Assembly: GCF_003634315.1 (NCBI RefSeq)
Contig: NZ_RBXL01000001.1
Location: forward strand, 5,374,501 to 5,438,500
Direction of reading: 5' to 3'
Length of the DNA stretch: 64,000 nucleotides
Source: Thiocapsa rosea
GTDB taxonomy: Bacteria > Pseudomonadota > Gammaproteobacteria > Chromatiales > Chromatiaceae
Below are positions 45,014 through 54,618 of the stretch, one piece after another. Made by a program: the position numbers and the translations under genes. Numbering within the stretch: the stretch's first letter is position 1; each line of letters opens with the position of its first letter. The notes beneath the pieces were generated by a model. The model worked only from the letters and a program-made list of their open reading frames with translations, was not told the origin of the DNA and did not search any database.

Positions 45014-45757
45014 TCAGTTCATGAACATTCGTAGATGGCCCTTCACGTGCAAGGCCGCGAGGATATCGGTCACCGGCGCGAAACCGGCCATGTCGTCGAG
45101 CGTTGCGCCTTCGATGGCGGCATAGGCCTCGGGGACCTTCTCCATGCTGCGCCAGAGGATGCTCTGCGTCTCGACGAAGGAGACGCGCATCAGGCGAAGC
45201 GCCGCGCCGAGGATCGCCGTGGCGAGGCTGTAATTCAGAAGGGCGAAGGCCTCCTCGTCGGAGCGAATTCCGACACCGGCGCTTGTCGCCGCAAGGCTTG
45301 CGGGGTGGGTTCCCGGCGTCCGGCCGTCGCGGATGCGCCCCAGCCATTCCACGTTGATCGGGTCACCGACCACGTGGGCCGACAATTCGACCAGCTTGCG
45401 CCCCATACGCACCGACATGAGCCGAGTCTCCTCGTTCAGCTTCCGGGCGTTGATCTCTTCGTCCACAGCGGACAGCGCGTCGAGGTCCTGCGCCTCTAAG
45501 GCGCGGAAGGCACAGACCAGCCCCACCCCATCGCCGGAAGCCGAGATCCGCAAGGCCGCATCGAGGAAGGCTTCCAGCGTCTCGACGTTGTGGACGAGAC
45601 CGATTTCGGTCGCCGTTTCCAGACCGCTTGAGAACGAGAACCCCCCGATGGGCAGCGCCGAGTCGCCGAACTGCAGCAGACGCAGCAGATCGGCCATCGA
45701 CCGCCGAGCCCTCAGATGCTCGATCGGGTTGCCGTCAGGCGACACGATTGCCTTCAT
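45014..45757 (-). CDS. ureF: Urease accessory protein UreF
   Basis: About 247 residues with LLRLLQFGDSALPIGGFSFS, SSGLETATEIGLV and the helical body usual for UreF, which sits between UreD and UreG in the activation complex. I chose ATG 45757 (MKAIVSPDGNP), overlapping the ureE end by 23 bases; the inner ATG 45697 (MADLLRLLQFG) would also give a good family start. The frame is open to 45832 but that reads through the His-coding repeats of ureE. Confidence 0.9.
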   Translation of the reverse strand: MKAIVSPDGNPIEHLRARRSMADLLRLLQFGDSALPIGGFSFSSGLETATEIGLVHNVETLEAFLDAALRISASGDGVGLVCAFRALEAQDLDALSAVDEEINARKLNEETRLMSVRMGRKLVELSAHVVGDPINVEWLGRIRDGRTPGTHPASLAATSAGVGIRSDEEAFALLNYSLATAILGAALRLMRVSFVETQSILWRSMEKVPEAYAAIEGATLDDMAGFAPVTDILAALHVKGHLRMFMN

Positions 45758-46418
45758 GGGCCTGGCCCGACTCCTTCGTGTGATCGTGGTCATGCGAATG
45801 GTCATGCCCGTGGTGAGTGCGGTTATGGCCATGATCGTGCCCGTGCCCGTGCCCGTGCCCTTGCCCGTGGGCGTGCGACGGCGCGCTGGCGCCCCCGAAC
45901 AGCCGCCGGGCTTCGTGCGGCGTCATGTAGGGAATGACCTCCAGGCCGGGGCGAAAGTCATACCGGATCATCGGGAAGGCGTGGGTCTTCATGACCGACG
46001 CCATGATCTTGCGGTCGACCGTAACCGGCACAAAGATACGGGTTCCGTTCACAACTGCCGGCCAGTGCTGGTTGCCCAGCGCGTGGCCCAGCTCGAACAA
46101 GGTACGCGACGCGGTTTCGAGATCAGCCGACGCTTCGCCTTCGATCTCCACGACCATGACGTCGTTCAGGTCAATGCGGGCGACGATGGCTCTCCGTGCG
46201 GCTTCATCCCAAACCAGGATGTCTCCGTCACGCAGGTGACTTGTCCGGTCGAGAGACATCGCTAGTTCCACGCCGCCGACCGTGCTCTTCCGAAGCCTGC
46301 TTTTCTGCGCTTCCCACTGGTCCAGCGGAAAAATGTCGATCTCGGCGCCGTCGATGGCGCCTTTCCATTCGGGGTCTTTCAAGTTTCCGACAATTGTTTC
46401 GACGAGGATCATGGGCAT
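45735..46418 (-). CDS. ureE: Urease nickel chaperone UreE with His-rich tail
   Basis: A 227-residue nickel-binding chaperone. The N-terminal part has LVWDEAARRAIVARIDL, the middle part the conserved GHALGNQHWPAVV (nickel site), and the C-terminal 45 residues are His-, Asp- and Gly-rich (HGQGHGHGHGHDHGH), a nickel store. The ATG overlaps the ureC stop by one base (TGATG), so translation is coupled. The protein is longer than Klebsiella UreE (158), mainly through the N-terminal domain and the tail. Confidence 0.93.
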   Translation of the reverse strand: MPMILVETIVGNLKDPEWKGAIDGAEIDIFPLDQWEAQKSRLRKSTVGGVELAMSLDRTSHLRDGDILVWDEAARRAIVARIDLNDVMVVEIEGEASADLETASRTLFELGHALGNQHWPAVVNGTRIFVPVTVDRKIMASVMKTHAFPMIRYDFRPGLEVIPYMTPHEARRLFGGASAPSHAHGQGHGHGHGHDHGHNRTHHGHDHSHDHDHTKESGQAHEGNRVA

Positions 46419-48139
46419 CAGCTAAAAAAATAGAGGTGGTTGAGCGAGATGTCTTTGGGCGGCTGCACGGTCGCGTGCTCGCCGTCCACCGTGACCGCGA
46501 AGGTCTGCGGGTTTACCTCGATTTCCGGCATGTAGCTGTTCCGGACCATGTGCGGCTTACCGACAACCCGGGTCTGCGTGACCGGTAGGAGTGGACGCTC
46601 AAGCCCGTACTTCTTGCCGATGTTCTCGTCGATTGCCGCGCGGGATACAAAGCTGAACCCGCTTCTGGCGAGCATGCCGCCAAAGGCGCCAAACATCGGA
46701 CGATAGTACATCGGCTGTGGTGTCGGCAGCGATGCGTTGGGATCGCCCATGTTCGCCCAGACGACAGCGCCGGCCTTCACCACGAGCTTTGGCTTTGCGC
46801 CGAAAAAGGCGGGCTCCCAAAGCACGAGGTCGGCGATCTTGCCGGGCTCGATCGAGCCGATGTAGGTCGACACGCCTGCAGCGATCGCCGGGTTGATCGT
46901 GACCTTGGCCATGTAGCGCAGCACGCGGAAGTTGTCGTTGTCCGACGCATCCTCCGGCAGCTTGCCGCGCGCCTGCTTCATCGCGTCGGCGGTCTGGACC
47001 GCGCGCAGATAGTTCTCGCCGATCCGCCCCATCGCCTGGCTGTCCGACCCGATCATTGATATCGCGCCCATGTCGTGCAGCACGCTTTCGGCCACGATGG
47101 TCTCGGCGCGCACACGGCTTTCGGCGAAGGCGACGTCTGACGGGATCTTCGGGTTCAGGTTGTGGCAGACCATGATCATGTCGAACAGCTCGGCCACCGA
47201 GTTCTGACCGCAGGGCAGCGTGGGGTTGGTCGAGCTTGGCAGCACGTTCGACTGAGAGACGACCTTCAAGAGGTCGGGTGCATGTCCGCCGCCCGCACCT
47301 TCGGAGTGATAGGTGTGGATCGTCCGTCCGTCGAAGGCGGCGATGGTATCCTCGACGTAGCCGCCTTCGTTCAGCGTGTCGGTGTGGACTGCGACCGAAA
47401 CGTCGAAATCGTCGGCGACCGTTAGAGCCGAGCGGATGGCCGACGCGGTCGAACCATAGTCTTCGTGGACCTTGAAGCCCGCCGCCCCGGCCTTGAGCTG
47501 CTCGACCAGAGGGGCGCGGCCAGTGCAGTTGCCTTTGCCGTAAAGCCCGAAGTTTACCGGCAGGCCCTCGACCGCGCGCAGCATCATGGCAAGGTTCCAG
47601 GGGCCGTTCGTCGTCGTCACCCCGTTGGAGCCGTCGACAGGACCGATACCGCCGCCCCAGAGCGTGGTGATGCCGTTCGAGAGTGCAGCATAGACCTGCT
47701 GTGGCGAGATGTAGTGAACGTGGGTGTCCATCCCGCCCGCGGTCAGGATCAGATGCTCGCCTGAGATCGCGTCCGTCGACGTTCCGGTGGTAAGGCCGGG
47801 CGTGACGCCATCCATGGTCGACGGGTTGCCCGCCTTGCCGATGCCGACGATCTTGCCATCCCGGATGCCGACGTCGGCCTTCACCACGCCCTGGATTGCG
47901 TCGATGATCGTCACGTTCGTGATCACCAGGTCGAGGCAGCCGGCCTCCCAAGTCAACTGGTTGTCCGACCCGAGGCCATCGCGCAGCGTCTTGCCGCCGC
48001 CGTACTGCAACTCATCGCCATAGACCGCGCGGTAGTCCTTTTCGATCTCGACGTAGAGGTCGGTATTGCCGAGCCGGATCTTGTCTCCGCTCGTCGGGCC
48101 ATAAAGATCCGCATACTGGCGGCGGGACATTTGTGTCAT
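46418..48139 (-). CDS. ureC: Urease alpha subunit
   Basis: Catalytic subunit; hydrolyses urea to ammonia and carbamate. The 573-residue protein has all nickel ligands: the HVH of GMDTHVHYISPQQ, the carbamylated Lys in AGFKVHEDYGS, the His of VAVHTDTLNEGG and of TYHSEGAGGGHAPD, and the Asp of IGSDSQAMGRIG. The flap has MVCHNLNPKIPSDVAFAESR, with CHNL in place of CHHL: the catalytic His is kept and the next residue is Asn, as in some other bacterial ureases. Confidence 0.97.
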   Translation of the reverse strand: MTQMSRRQYADLYGPTSGDKIRLGNTDLYVEIEKDYRAVYGDELQYGGGKTLRDGLGSDNQLTWEAGCLDLVITNVTIIDAIQGVVKADVGIRDGKIVGIGKAGNPSTMDGVTPGLTTGTSTDAISGEHLILTAGGMDTHVHYISPQQVYAALSNGITTLWGGGIGPVDGSNGVTTTNGPWNLAMMLRAVEGLPVNFGLYGKGNCTGRAPLVEQLKAGAAGFKVHEDYGSTASAIRSALTVADDFDVSVAVHTDTLNEGGYVEDTIAAFDGRTIHTYHSEGAGGGHAPDLLKVVSQSNVLPSSTNPTLPCGQNSVAELFDMIMVCHNLNPKIPSDVAFAESRVRAETIVAESVLHDMGAISMIGSDSQAMGRIGENYLRAVQTADAMKQARGKLPEDASDNDNFRVLRYMAKVTINPAIAAGVSTYIGSIEPGKIADLVLWEPAFFGAKPKLVVKAGAVVWANMGDPNASLPTPQPMYYRPMFGAFGGMLARSGFSFVSRAAIDENIGKKYGLERPLLPVTQTRVVGKPHMVRNSYMPEIEVNPQTFAVTVDGEHATVQPPKDISLNHLYFFS

Positions 48140-48154
48140 CGGAGCGCCCTCGAT

Positions 48155-48664
48155 CTACTTGGATTTCGGTTTGGATTTCGCCGAGTCGGCGTCGGACGCC
48201 ATCGACTTGAATCCGAGCTTCGACGCCCGTTCGAGCGCGGCGTCGAGGTTGGGGCGATAATCCGGGTGCGGCCCGTCTCCCGTCCAACCGTCGACAAGGT
48301 TGTTGAAGCCAAGGATGAAACGCTTACCGCCGAAGGGGACCAACGAGACTTCCTTCTCGTCGCCGGGTTCGAAGCGGACGGCGGTGTTGGCCGGAATGTC
48401 GAGCCGCTGGCCGAACGCGGCTTCGCGGTCGAACTGAAGGTAGCGGTTGACCTCGAAGAAGTGGAAATGCGACCCGACCTGGATCGGGCGGTCTCCGGTG
48501 TTCCGGACCTTTATCGCGGTGCGCGGGCGGCCCGGATTGATCTCGATCGGCTCGCGCTTCAACACATACCCGCCGAGTGGATGAACAGCCTTATGCTGCG
48601 TCTTTTCATGGTTGGGCTGTGGATGCTGGTGCTTATCGGAGTCAGTCGCCATCTCGTTCCTCAC
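48155..48664 (-). CDS. ureB: Urease beta subunit
   Basis: A 169-residue UreB with [36 protein letters not shown] as core features. It has an N-terminal extension rich in His, Gln and Lys (residues 1-28) and a Lys/Ser-rich C-terminal tail, making it longer than the usual 100-130. ATG 48652 is an alternative start four codons later. It lies 40 bases after ureA and 15 before ureC. Confidence 0.94.
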   Translation of the reverse strand: MRNEMATDSDKHQHPQPNHEKTQHKAVHPLGGYVLKREPIEINPGRPRTAIKVRNTGDRPIQVGSHFHFFEVNRYLQFDREAAFGQRLDIPANTAVRFEPGDEKEVSLVPFGGKRFILGFNNLVDGWTGDGPHPDYRPNLDAALERASKLGFKSMASDADSAKSKPKSK

Positions 48665-48704
48665 ATGTCTGGTAGGACGCAGTTCCGAACCGGTCGGGAA
48701 GGCA

Positions 48705-49007
48705 TTATGTGATCGGGTTGTGGAGGCTGACGAGACGGCTGCCGTCGCTGAACACCGCCTCCACCTGGATCAGCGGCAGGAGATCGGGCACCCCCGGCAT
48801 CACCTCGTCCGAGGTCAGTACAGAGCGCGCGCCATCCATGACCTCTTCCACGGTCTTGCCCTCGCGCGCGCCCTCGAGAACATAGTGGCAGAGCACCGCC
48901 ACGGTCTCCGGATGGTTTAGCTTTATGCCTCTCGCCTGCCGCTTCAGCGCGACATCGGCGAGCATGTGGATCATGAGCTTGTCGAACTCACGGGGCGTAA
49001 GGTGCAT
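48705..49007 (-). CDS. ureA: Urease gamma subunit
   Basis: A 100-residue UreA with [60 protein letters not shown] and HNPI at the end, all usual. GGAGGGAGAA lies before the ATG. It is the first gene of the operon, so the promoter is expected in 49008-49190; I see no clear nitrogen-control sequence there. Confidence 0.96.
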   Translation of the reverse strand: MHLTPREFDKLMIHMLADVALKRQARGIKLNHPETVAVLCHYVLEGAREGKTVEEVMDGARSVLTSDEVMPGVPDLLPLIQVEAVFSDGSRLVSLHNPIT

Positions 49008-49194
49008 TTCTCCCTCCAGGCATCAGGGACATTGATCCGAAGAATCGCTTCTGCGGAAGGTTCCAGTCCGGAATATTTAATGTGAAGAGTTTCCTACTTG
49101 TCAATTACGACAGATGGGAAATCTGAGTCGCCCTGATCGTCTTCACAGGTTGATGCTGAACCAGTTTCTTAATCATCGTCCAACGTGCGGGAGT

Positions 49195-49250
49195 GCGCGT
49201 CAATGTCCTATATGGGATAAAGATCGCCCCTAGTCCCACGGTCACCCAGT
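49195..49250 (-). repeat. Short GGACATT repeat, reverse copy
   Basis: In reverse it reads GGGGCGATCTTTATCCCATA followed by TAGGACATTGACGCG, nearly the same as the copy at 51452, which is in the forward direction. The pair flank aspT as inverted copies. The rest of 49008-49431 holds no gene I can support; a short tandem CACCCAGT lies at 49242-49257. Confidence 0.75.
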
Positions 49251-49431
49251 CACCCAGTCCCCAAGGTGCGCTGCTTGGGTGGGGTGAGAGGTCAAGGCCC
49301 GAAAAAAGGGCGGACCAGCCGCGCGCACTGTCCTCTGCTCTTCGCGCGCGTTGCGGAGCAATGGATCGGGGTGGGGGCATGTCGGACAGATGCGGGGCGA
49401 GGGCCATCGGCACCCCTCTCGCAACCCGCGC

Positions 49432-51120
49432 TCAACTGAGCAACACGATCACAATGCCGAACAGCGTCAGGATGATGCTTGAGGTCGCATAGGCGACGGA
49501 ATAGCCAATGGCTGGCACGTCGCTTTGCGACTTGTCTGTAATCATGCTGAGCGCGGCGGCGGCGGTGCGTGAACCCGCACAACAACCGAACAGGATCGCG
49601 TCATCGAAGCGGAATAGATACTTTCCGATATAGATTGATAGCAGCATGGGCACGGCTGCTGCAGCGATGCTCCACAGCACAAACACATACCCCAGTTCTT
49701 TCAGCCCGTCAATGACGCCGGGGCCAGCGCTAAGACCAACAACGGCAATAAACATGTTTAGGCCGATTGAGCTCATAAACCAGGTCGTCGCCCGCGGCAC
49801 CCGACCAAAAGCAGGCCGGACAGAGCGCAGCCAGCCAAAGAGCAGGCCGACCAGAAGCACGCCGCCCGCCGTGGACAGTGTCAGCGGTATCGAGCCAACG
49901 TTCAGTGTCAGCGCGCCAATCAGCGCACCAAGGGTGATCGCTGCACCGATGAAGGCAATATCGGCACGCTCGGTCTCGCGGTCGAGATAACCGAGTTTTC
50001 CGGCAATAGCCGAAATATCCGCCGGGCGGCCAATCACCGAAACCACGTCTCCGCGATAGAGTCTTGTGTCTGGAAGAATCGGGATCGACACCGACATCGC
50101 GCCTCTGCGGATCGCGGTTAAGAAGATGCCGCGCGTATCCGGCAGTTGAGCGAGCTCAGCGAGCGTCTGGTTGTGGATATTTTTCGCCGTGATCAGGATG
50201 TCAGTGCCCTCGACATGAACACCAAGAAGCTCCGGGTCATCCACTTCCGCGAGAACTTGACCGACATTCTCCAGAAGGATGCTGCGCGAGCCTGAAATGG
50301 CGATGACATCGCCTGCCTCGAGCACAGTGGCCGTCGTTGCTTCGATGATCGCGTCTTTGCGACGAAGACGTGCGATAAATAGGCGGTGATTTTCAAAGAA
50401 GTGTTCGGCCTGCACGATTGTGAGCCCGACCATTGCTGAATCAGCATCAATACGATAGGCGCGTGCGACAAATTGGTGCCATGCTGTGCCTCGACCGCTT
50501 CGATCCGTTTCTCCACCGACACGTTTTATATAGTGACGACAGGCCGCGGGGAGGTCGATCCGAAGCAGCTTTGGACCGAGAAGGCCAAGAACGATGACAG
50601 AGCCGAATGTGCCGATGACATAGCTGATTGAAAAGGCGGCGGGCAGCATGTGGATGCTATCGGCTTTGACGGAATCTGCAAGCGCGGAATGCTCAATTGC
50701 GGTCTGTGACAGCCCAAGCGCCGACGACGTCGTTGTGGATCCGGCATAAAGGCCTGCCGCGATACCGACATCATAGCCAGCAAGCTTGACCACCAGATAG
50801 ACGGAGCCAAGGCTCAAGACGCAAACCAAAGCGGCGAAAAGCGCCTGCTGAAACCCGCCCGAAAACAGGCCGCGCACGAATTGCGGTCCAGCGCTGTAGC
50901 CAACCGCAAAGAGGTAGAACGCGAAGAAGATGGTCTTCACATCGGCAGAGATCGTGATGCCGATTTGACCGATCAACAGCGCGGCGAGCAGCGTGGCGGT
51001 CACGTCTCCCAGAGAGATGCCGGCGATCTGAACCCGGCCAACCGAATAGCCGATAAGTAGCGACAGAAAGAGCGGGATTTCAACATTGTCGCGAACTGTC
51101 GATAACAACCATTCCGTCAT
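49432..51120 (-). CDS. AspT/YidE-type aspartate:alanine exchanger family protein
   Basis: A 562-residue membrane protein with two membrane halves (about 10-190 and 385-562), separated by two TrkA-C (RCK-C) domains (about 215-375). The halves share patterns such as AGLYAGSTTTSSALGLSQTA and FGCCAGSRTAAAALSMITDK, typical of the AAE family. The lactic-acid bacterial AspT exchanges aspartate for alanine to drive proton-motive force; the substrate here is not proven. The base composition is visibly less GC-rich than the neighbours. It stands alone between inverted copies of the short repeat. Confidence 0.83.
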   Translation of the reverse strand: MTEWLLSTVRDNVEIPLFLSLLIGYSVGRVQIAGISLGDVTATLLAALLIGQIGITISADVKTIFFAFYLFAVGYSAGPQFVRGLFSGGFQQALFAALVCVLSLGSVYLVVKLAGYDVGIAAGLYAGSTTTSSALGLSQTAIEHSALADSVKADSIHMLPAAFSISYVIGTFGSVIVLGLLGPKLLRIDLPAACRHYIKRVGGETDRSGRGTAWHQFVARAYRIDADSAMVGLTIVQAEHFFENHRLFIARLRRKDAIIEATTATVLEAGDVIAISGSRSILLENVGQVLAEVDDPELLGVHVEGTDILITAKNIHNQTLAELAQLPDTRGIFLTAIRRGAMSVSIPILPDTRLYRGDVVSVIGRPADISAIAGKLGYLDRETERADIAFIGAAITLGALIGALTLNVGSIPLTLSTAGGVLLVGLLFGWLRSVRPAFGRVPRATTWFMSSIGLNMFIAVVGLSAGPGVIDGLKELGYVFVLWSIAAAAVPMLLSIYIGKYLFRFDDAILFGCCAGSRTAAAALSMITDKSQSDVPAIGYSVAYATSSIILTLFGIVIVLLS

Positions 51121-51747
51121 CGCACGGCGGCTCCGATTTCTCTGTAACGAGCGGGAACGCCAAGCGCCGCTGATCGTTAGGTATACGCTGAATGAATACG
51201 ATAGCTGTGGTGCTGGGTGAGGTCAAGGTTCGGAATCCGCGGCAGAGATTCGAACAGCTGCGGCCTGATCTCAGCGGCCTGCGCTCGCCAGGCAGCATCG
51301 CCCGGCGACAACGGGCCGAAGAGTGAGTGTTCCGGGCCGGCGCGACAGATGGTGCGGTAACGATCGTCGGCGCGCTCGGGTCGTCAGTCACGTTACGCCC
51401 ACACGTGTCTCCGGCTCTTCGAGCATGGAGCAGCGCGAGTGGGTATCCAGGGGCGATCTTTATCCAAAATAGGACATTGACGCGCGCTCTCCCATGCTGA
51501 ACGATGATCGTGAAACGAGGAGCCGATCTCGGTCGACCATCTGGTCATGCTGATTGGTGATCTCTTCGGCGTCGAGAGGCTTCGCTTACTGGACGGTCGG
51601 GCACTGTTGATATGATGCGCTAAAGCGGGCGTTGATGAGCGCCGTGGCGACATGCCCTCGCGCAGGTTCAGGCATCAATCAATCGTCGCGTGTGTTACGG
51701 CCAACGATAGAAATTTCGATCAGCGACCATGACCGGAGCGAATAACG
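51121..51747. other. Intergenic region before the flavoprotein gene
   Basis: About 630 bases. The part 51425-51486 is the short repeat. On the minus strand at about 51190-51390 a gene-like frame without a start reads SPGDAAWRAQAAEIRPQLFE and may be the 3' remnant of a gene. No promoter can be named with confidence. Confidence 0.4.
51425..51486 (+). repeat. Short GGACATT repeat, long copy
   Basis: The sequence ATGGAGCAGCGCGAGTGGG, a G-rich part (CCAGGGGCGATC) and TTTATCCAAAATAGGACATT, then GACGCGCG. Shares about 60 bases with 56903-56964 in the same direction and matches the reverse copy at 49195. Confidence 0.8.
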
Positions 51748-53019
51748 ATGGCAAATAAACCTCACGTGTTAATCCTCGGCGGCAACTTCGCAGGCCTCGG
51801 CGCAGCCCAGAAGATCAGGGACTGCGCCGGCGACTCGGTCGCGATGACGGTCATCGATCGTAAAGCCTATCTGGATTATATCCCGAATATTCCGCTCGAG
51901 ATCTTCGAGGGCCGCGATCCGGCGGTGACGATGAACATGCCTCTCGTCGAGACCCTCGCCCGGGATGCGATCGGCTTCCAGCAGGCCGAGGTTCTGGGGA
52001 TCGATCTCGAGAGCCGGAGGGTCGAGGTGCGTCCGAGTGAACGGCCCGGCGCGCCGGCCTATGATCTGACTTACGATTTTCTGGTGATCGCCCTTGGCGC
52101 TCGACTCGCATTCGACGAGATCGAGGGGTTCGCCGAATATGGGCATACCGTCACCGATGCCTTCCATGCGAACCGGCTGATCAGCTACCTTAGGAACGCT
52201 TATCAGGGCGGACCAATCGTGGTCGGCTCCGATCGCTTCGAGCAGGGCAAGCGGGGGCGGCCCGCTTGGCTCAAGACTGCCCTGGCGGCCTGCGAGGGGC
52301 CACCGGTCGAGGTCTCGTTGGCGCTGGCCCATTGGCTGACCCAGCACGGCAAGGGCAGCGCCAAAAACATCACCATGTTTACGCCGGCTGGACTGATCGC
52401 GGAAGATGCCGGCGAGAAGGTCGTCGGGCAACTTCTCGACGTCGCCGGCAAGATGGGCTTCGGGTACGTCAACAAGACCGAAGGCATCCAGCGACTCACC
52501 GCGGATGGGATCGAGTTCCGTGACGGCCGCCAATTGCCGGCCGAGTTGAAGATCGTCTTTCCGAATTGGAAGCCCCACGCATTCCTGAAGTGCCTGCCGA
52601 TTGCCGATGAGGTCGGCTTCATCGTCACCGACATGCAGATGTCCAATCCCGATTACCCGGAGGTCTTTGCCTGTGGCGATGCCGCCGCGCTCACGGTCCC
52701 GAAGCTCGGCGCAATCGGCCATCAGGAGACGGAGGTCGTCGGTCGACAGATCGCCAAGCGGGTCGGCAAGATGACGCCCGAGGAGGCCGATAAGCCATGG
52801 ATGCCGGCGGTTGTCTGCATCGGGGATATGGGAGGCGGCAAGGCCTTCTACATCCACGCGACCTCATGGTTCGGTGGCGATATCCAAGAGTTGCGGATGG
52901 GACATCTGCCCTATGCGCAGAAGTTGGCCTATAAGGAAATGTTCTTCGCCAACCATGGCCGCATGCCGAACTGGGGACTGCCGCTGGCCGAATGGTCTGC
53001 CGAGACAGTCAAAATCTAA
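51748..53019 (+). CDS. FAD-dependent NDH-2/sulfide:quinone reductase-like oxidoreductase
   Basis: A 423-residue flavoprotein with an N-terminal dinucleotide motif (VLILGGNFAGLGAAQKI), YDFLVIALGARL, and a second FAD motif VFACGDAAALTVPKLG. The layout fits the NDH-2/SQR superfamily that feeds quinone. Cysteines occur at about 180 (ALAACEGPP), 285 (FLKCLP) and 351 (VVCIGDMGGGKAF); SQRs use two or three Cys in roughly such places, but the spacing is not a clear match, so NADH or sulfide as donor is open. The start has AACGATG with weak ribosome site. cydAB follow directly, suggesting a short chain from this enzyme through quinol to bd oxidase. Confidence 0.75.
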   Translation: MANKPHVLILGGNFAGLGAAQKIRDCAGDSVAMTVIDRKAYLDYIPNIPLEIFEGRDPAVTMNMPLVETLARDAIGFQQAEVLGIDLESRRVEVRPSERPGAPAYDLTYDFLVIALGARLAFDEIEGFAEYGHTVTDAFHANRLISYLRNAYQGGPIVVGSDRFEQGKRGRPAWLKTALAACEGPPVEVSLALAHWLTQHGKGSAKNITMFTPAGLIAEDAGEKVVGQLLDVAGKMGFGYVNKTEGIQRLTADGIEFRDGRQLPAELKIVFPNWKPHAFLKCLPIADEVGFIVTDMQMSNPDYPEVFACGDAAALTVPKLGAIGHQETEVVGRQIAKRVGKMTPEEADKPWMPAVVCIGDMGGGKAFYIHATSWFGGDIQELRMGHLPYAQKLAYKEMFFANHGRMPNWGLPLAEWSAETVKI

Positions 53020-53102
53020 CCATGCCCGTCCAGTCGCGTTCGCCGACTGGACAATTCAGATGAGCGGACAGCTTCAGCTAATCGACTTCGCAAGGCGCCA
53101 TC

Positions 53103-54617
53103 ATGGATATCGATCCCGTTTCGGTCTCGCGGCTGCAGTTCGCCTTTACCGCCTCCTTTCACATCATCTTTCCAGCCTTCACCATCGGCCTCGCGGCCTG
53201 GTTGGCGACGCTGGAAGGGCTGTCGCTCGTCACCGGTCGTACTCTCTACCGGCGCCTTTTCGACTTCTGGCTCAAGGTCTTCGCTGTTGCCTTCGGCCTC
53301 GGCGTCGTCTCGGGGCTGGTGATGGCCTTCCAGTTCGGCACCAACTGGGGCGAGCTTTCGACCCGCGCAGGCCCGATTCAGGGGCCGTTGCTGGCCTACG
53401 AATCCTTCACCGCCTTCCTGCTGGAGGCGACCTTTTTCGGCGTCTTGCTGTTCGGTCGCGGCCGGGTGCCCAGGTGGGCCTACTTCCTCTCGACCCTCAT
53501 GGTCGCACTCGGCACAACCTTCTCGGCGTTCTGGATCATGGCCAACAACAGCTGGATGCAGGTGCCGGTGGGTTACGATCTGGTTGACGGCATCTTCACG
53601 CCGCGGGACTGGGCAGAGATCCTGCTGGACCCGGTGCTCTGGGTCCGATTCCCGCACATGCTGCTCGGCGCCTACCTGACCACGGCCTTCTGCGTTGCGG
53701 CCACCGGGGCCTGGTATCTCTTGCGCGACCGACACCTTGGCGAGGCGCGCGTCATGCTCGGCATGGGGCTTGGCATCGCCGCAGTGCTGATCCCCGCCCA
53801 GATCCTCTTCGGCCATCTCAACGGCGAATACACGGCCGAGCACCAACTCGGCAAGTTCACCACCATCGAGGGGCGCTGGCAGACCGAACAGCCGGCGCGA
53901 CTGATTTTGTTCGCCTGGCCGGACATTGCCGAAGAGCGCAACCGCTTCGAGATCGCGTTGCCCGCTCTCGGCAGCTTCGTCGATCAGGGTAACTTCACCG
54001 CAAAAGAGCCCGGCATCGTGACGGTGCCGGCGGATGATCGCCCGCCCTTTCTGATCCCCTTCTATGGGTTCCGCATCATGGTCGGGTTGGGCTTGGTAAT
54101 GCTGGCGTTATCCTGGGTCGGCCTCTGGCTGACGCTCCGTGGTCGTTTTCGCGGGCCGACACCGGGGCCGCGCTGGTTCCTCCGGGCGACCTTTCTTGCC
54201 TGGCCAAGCGGATTCATCGCCGTGCTCACCGGTTGGCTCACCGCCGAGGTCGGCCGGCAGCCCTGGGTCATCTATGGGGTCATGCGCACCGCCGAGGCCG
54301 TTACCCCGAGTCTGTCGAGCGGCGCCGCGCTGGCCTCGTTGACCGCCTATTTCCTGGTCTACGCACTGATCTTCTCGGCGGGCACCCTCTACCTGTATCG
54401 ACTCCTGCGCGAGGGGCCGCTCGAGGATGGGCCTGAGTCGGAAGGCGGCCCATCGTCTCGCGCTCGGCCGGCAGCGCTCGGTGACCTCAATCCAGGTCGA
54501 CCACTCGCGGTAGGCGGCCCCATTCCAGCAGCCAAGCGGCGGGCGATACGGAAGGCAACAGCGCCGAACCCGGGGCCGCGCAACCTCACCACAGACCCGG
54601 CCTCGACGGAGGCGTAA
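53103..54617 (+). CDS. cydA: Cytochrome bd-type quinol oxidase subunit I (short Q-loop, CIO type)
   Basis: A 504-residue membrane protein with the haem-ligand His region SRLQFAFTASFHIIFPAF, FLLEATFFGVLLFG, and GWLTAEVGRQPWVIYG. The loop between TIEGRWQTEQPARLILFAWP and PFYGFRIMVG is short, as in the cyanide-insensitive (CioA) type. It reduces oxygen to water with quinol. The C-terminus has an extra soluble tail of about 70 residues (Pro-, Ala-, Gly-rich), longer than usual. cydB begins one base after its stop. Confidence 0.93.
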   Translation: MDIDPVSVSRLQFAFTASFHIIFPAFTIGLAAWLATLEGLSLVTGRTLYRRLFDFWLKVFAVAFGLGVVSGLVMAFQFGTNWGELSTRAGPIQGPLLAYESFTAFLLEATFFGVLLFGRGRVPRWAYFLSTLMVALGTTFSAFWIMANNSWMQVPVGYDLVDGIFTPRDWAEILLDPVLWVRFPHMLLGAYLTTAFCVAATGAWYLLRDRHLGEARVMLGMGLGIAAVLIPAQILFGHLNGEYTAEHQLGKFTTIEGRWQTEQPARLILFAWPDIAEERNRFEIALPALGSFVDQGNFTAKEPGIVTVPADDRPPFLIPFYGFRIMVGLGLVMLALSWVGLWLTLRGRFRGPTPGPRWFLRATFLAWPSGFIAVLTGWLTAEVGRQPWVIYGVMRTAEAVTPSLSSGAALASLTAYFLVYALIFSAGTLYLYRLLREGPLEDGPESEGGPSSRARPAALGDLNPGRPLAVGGPIPAAKRRAIRKATAPNPGPRNLTTDPASTEA

Positions 54618-54618
54618 C

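Noticed and set aside
45745-45890. Tandem GTGCCC/CCGTGC repeats as a satellite
   Set aside because: They encode the His-rich nickel-binding tail of UreE in frame and need no other explanation.
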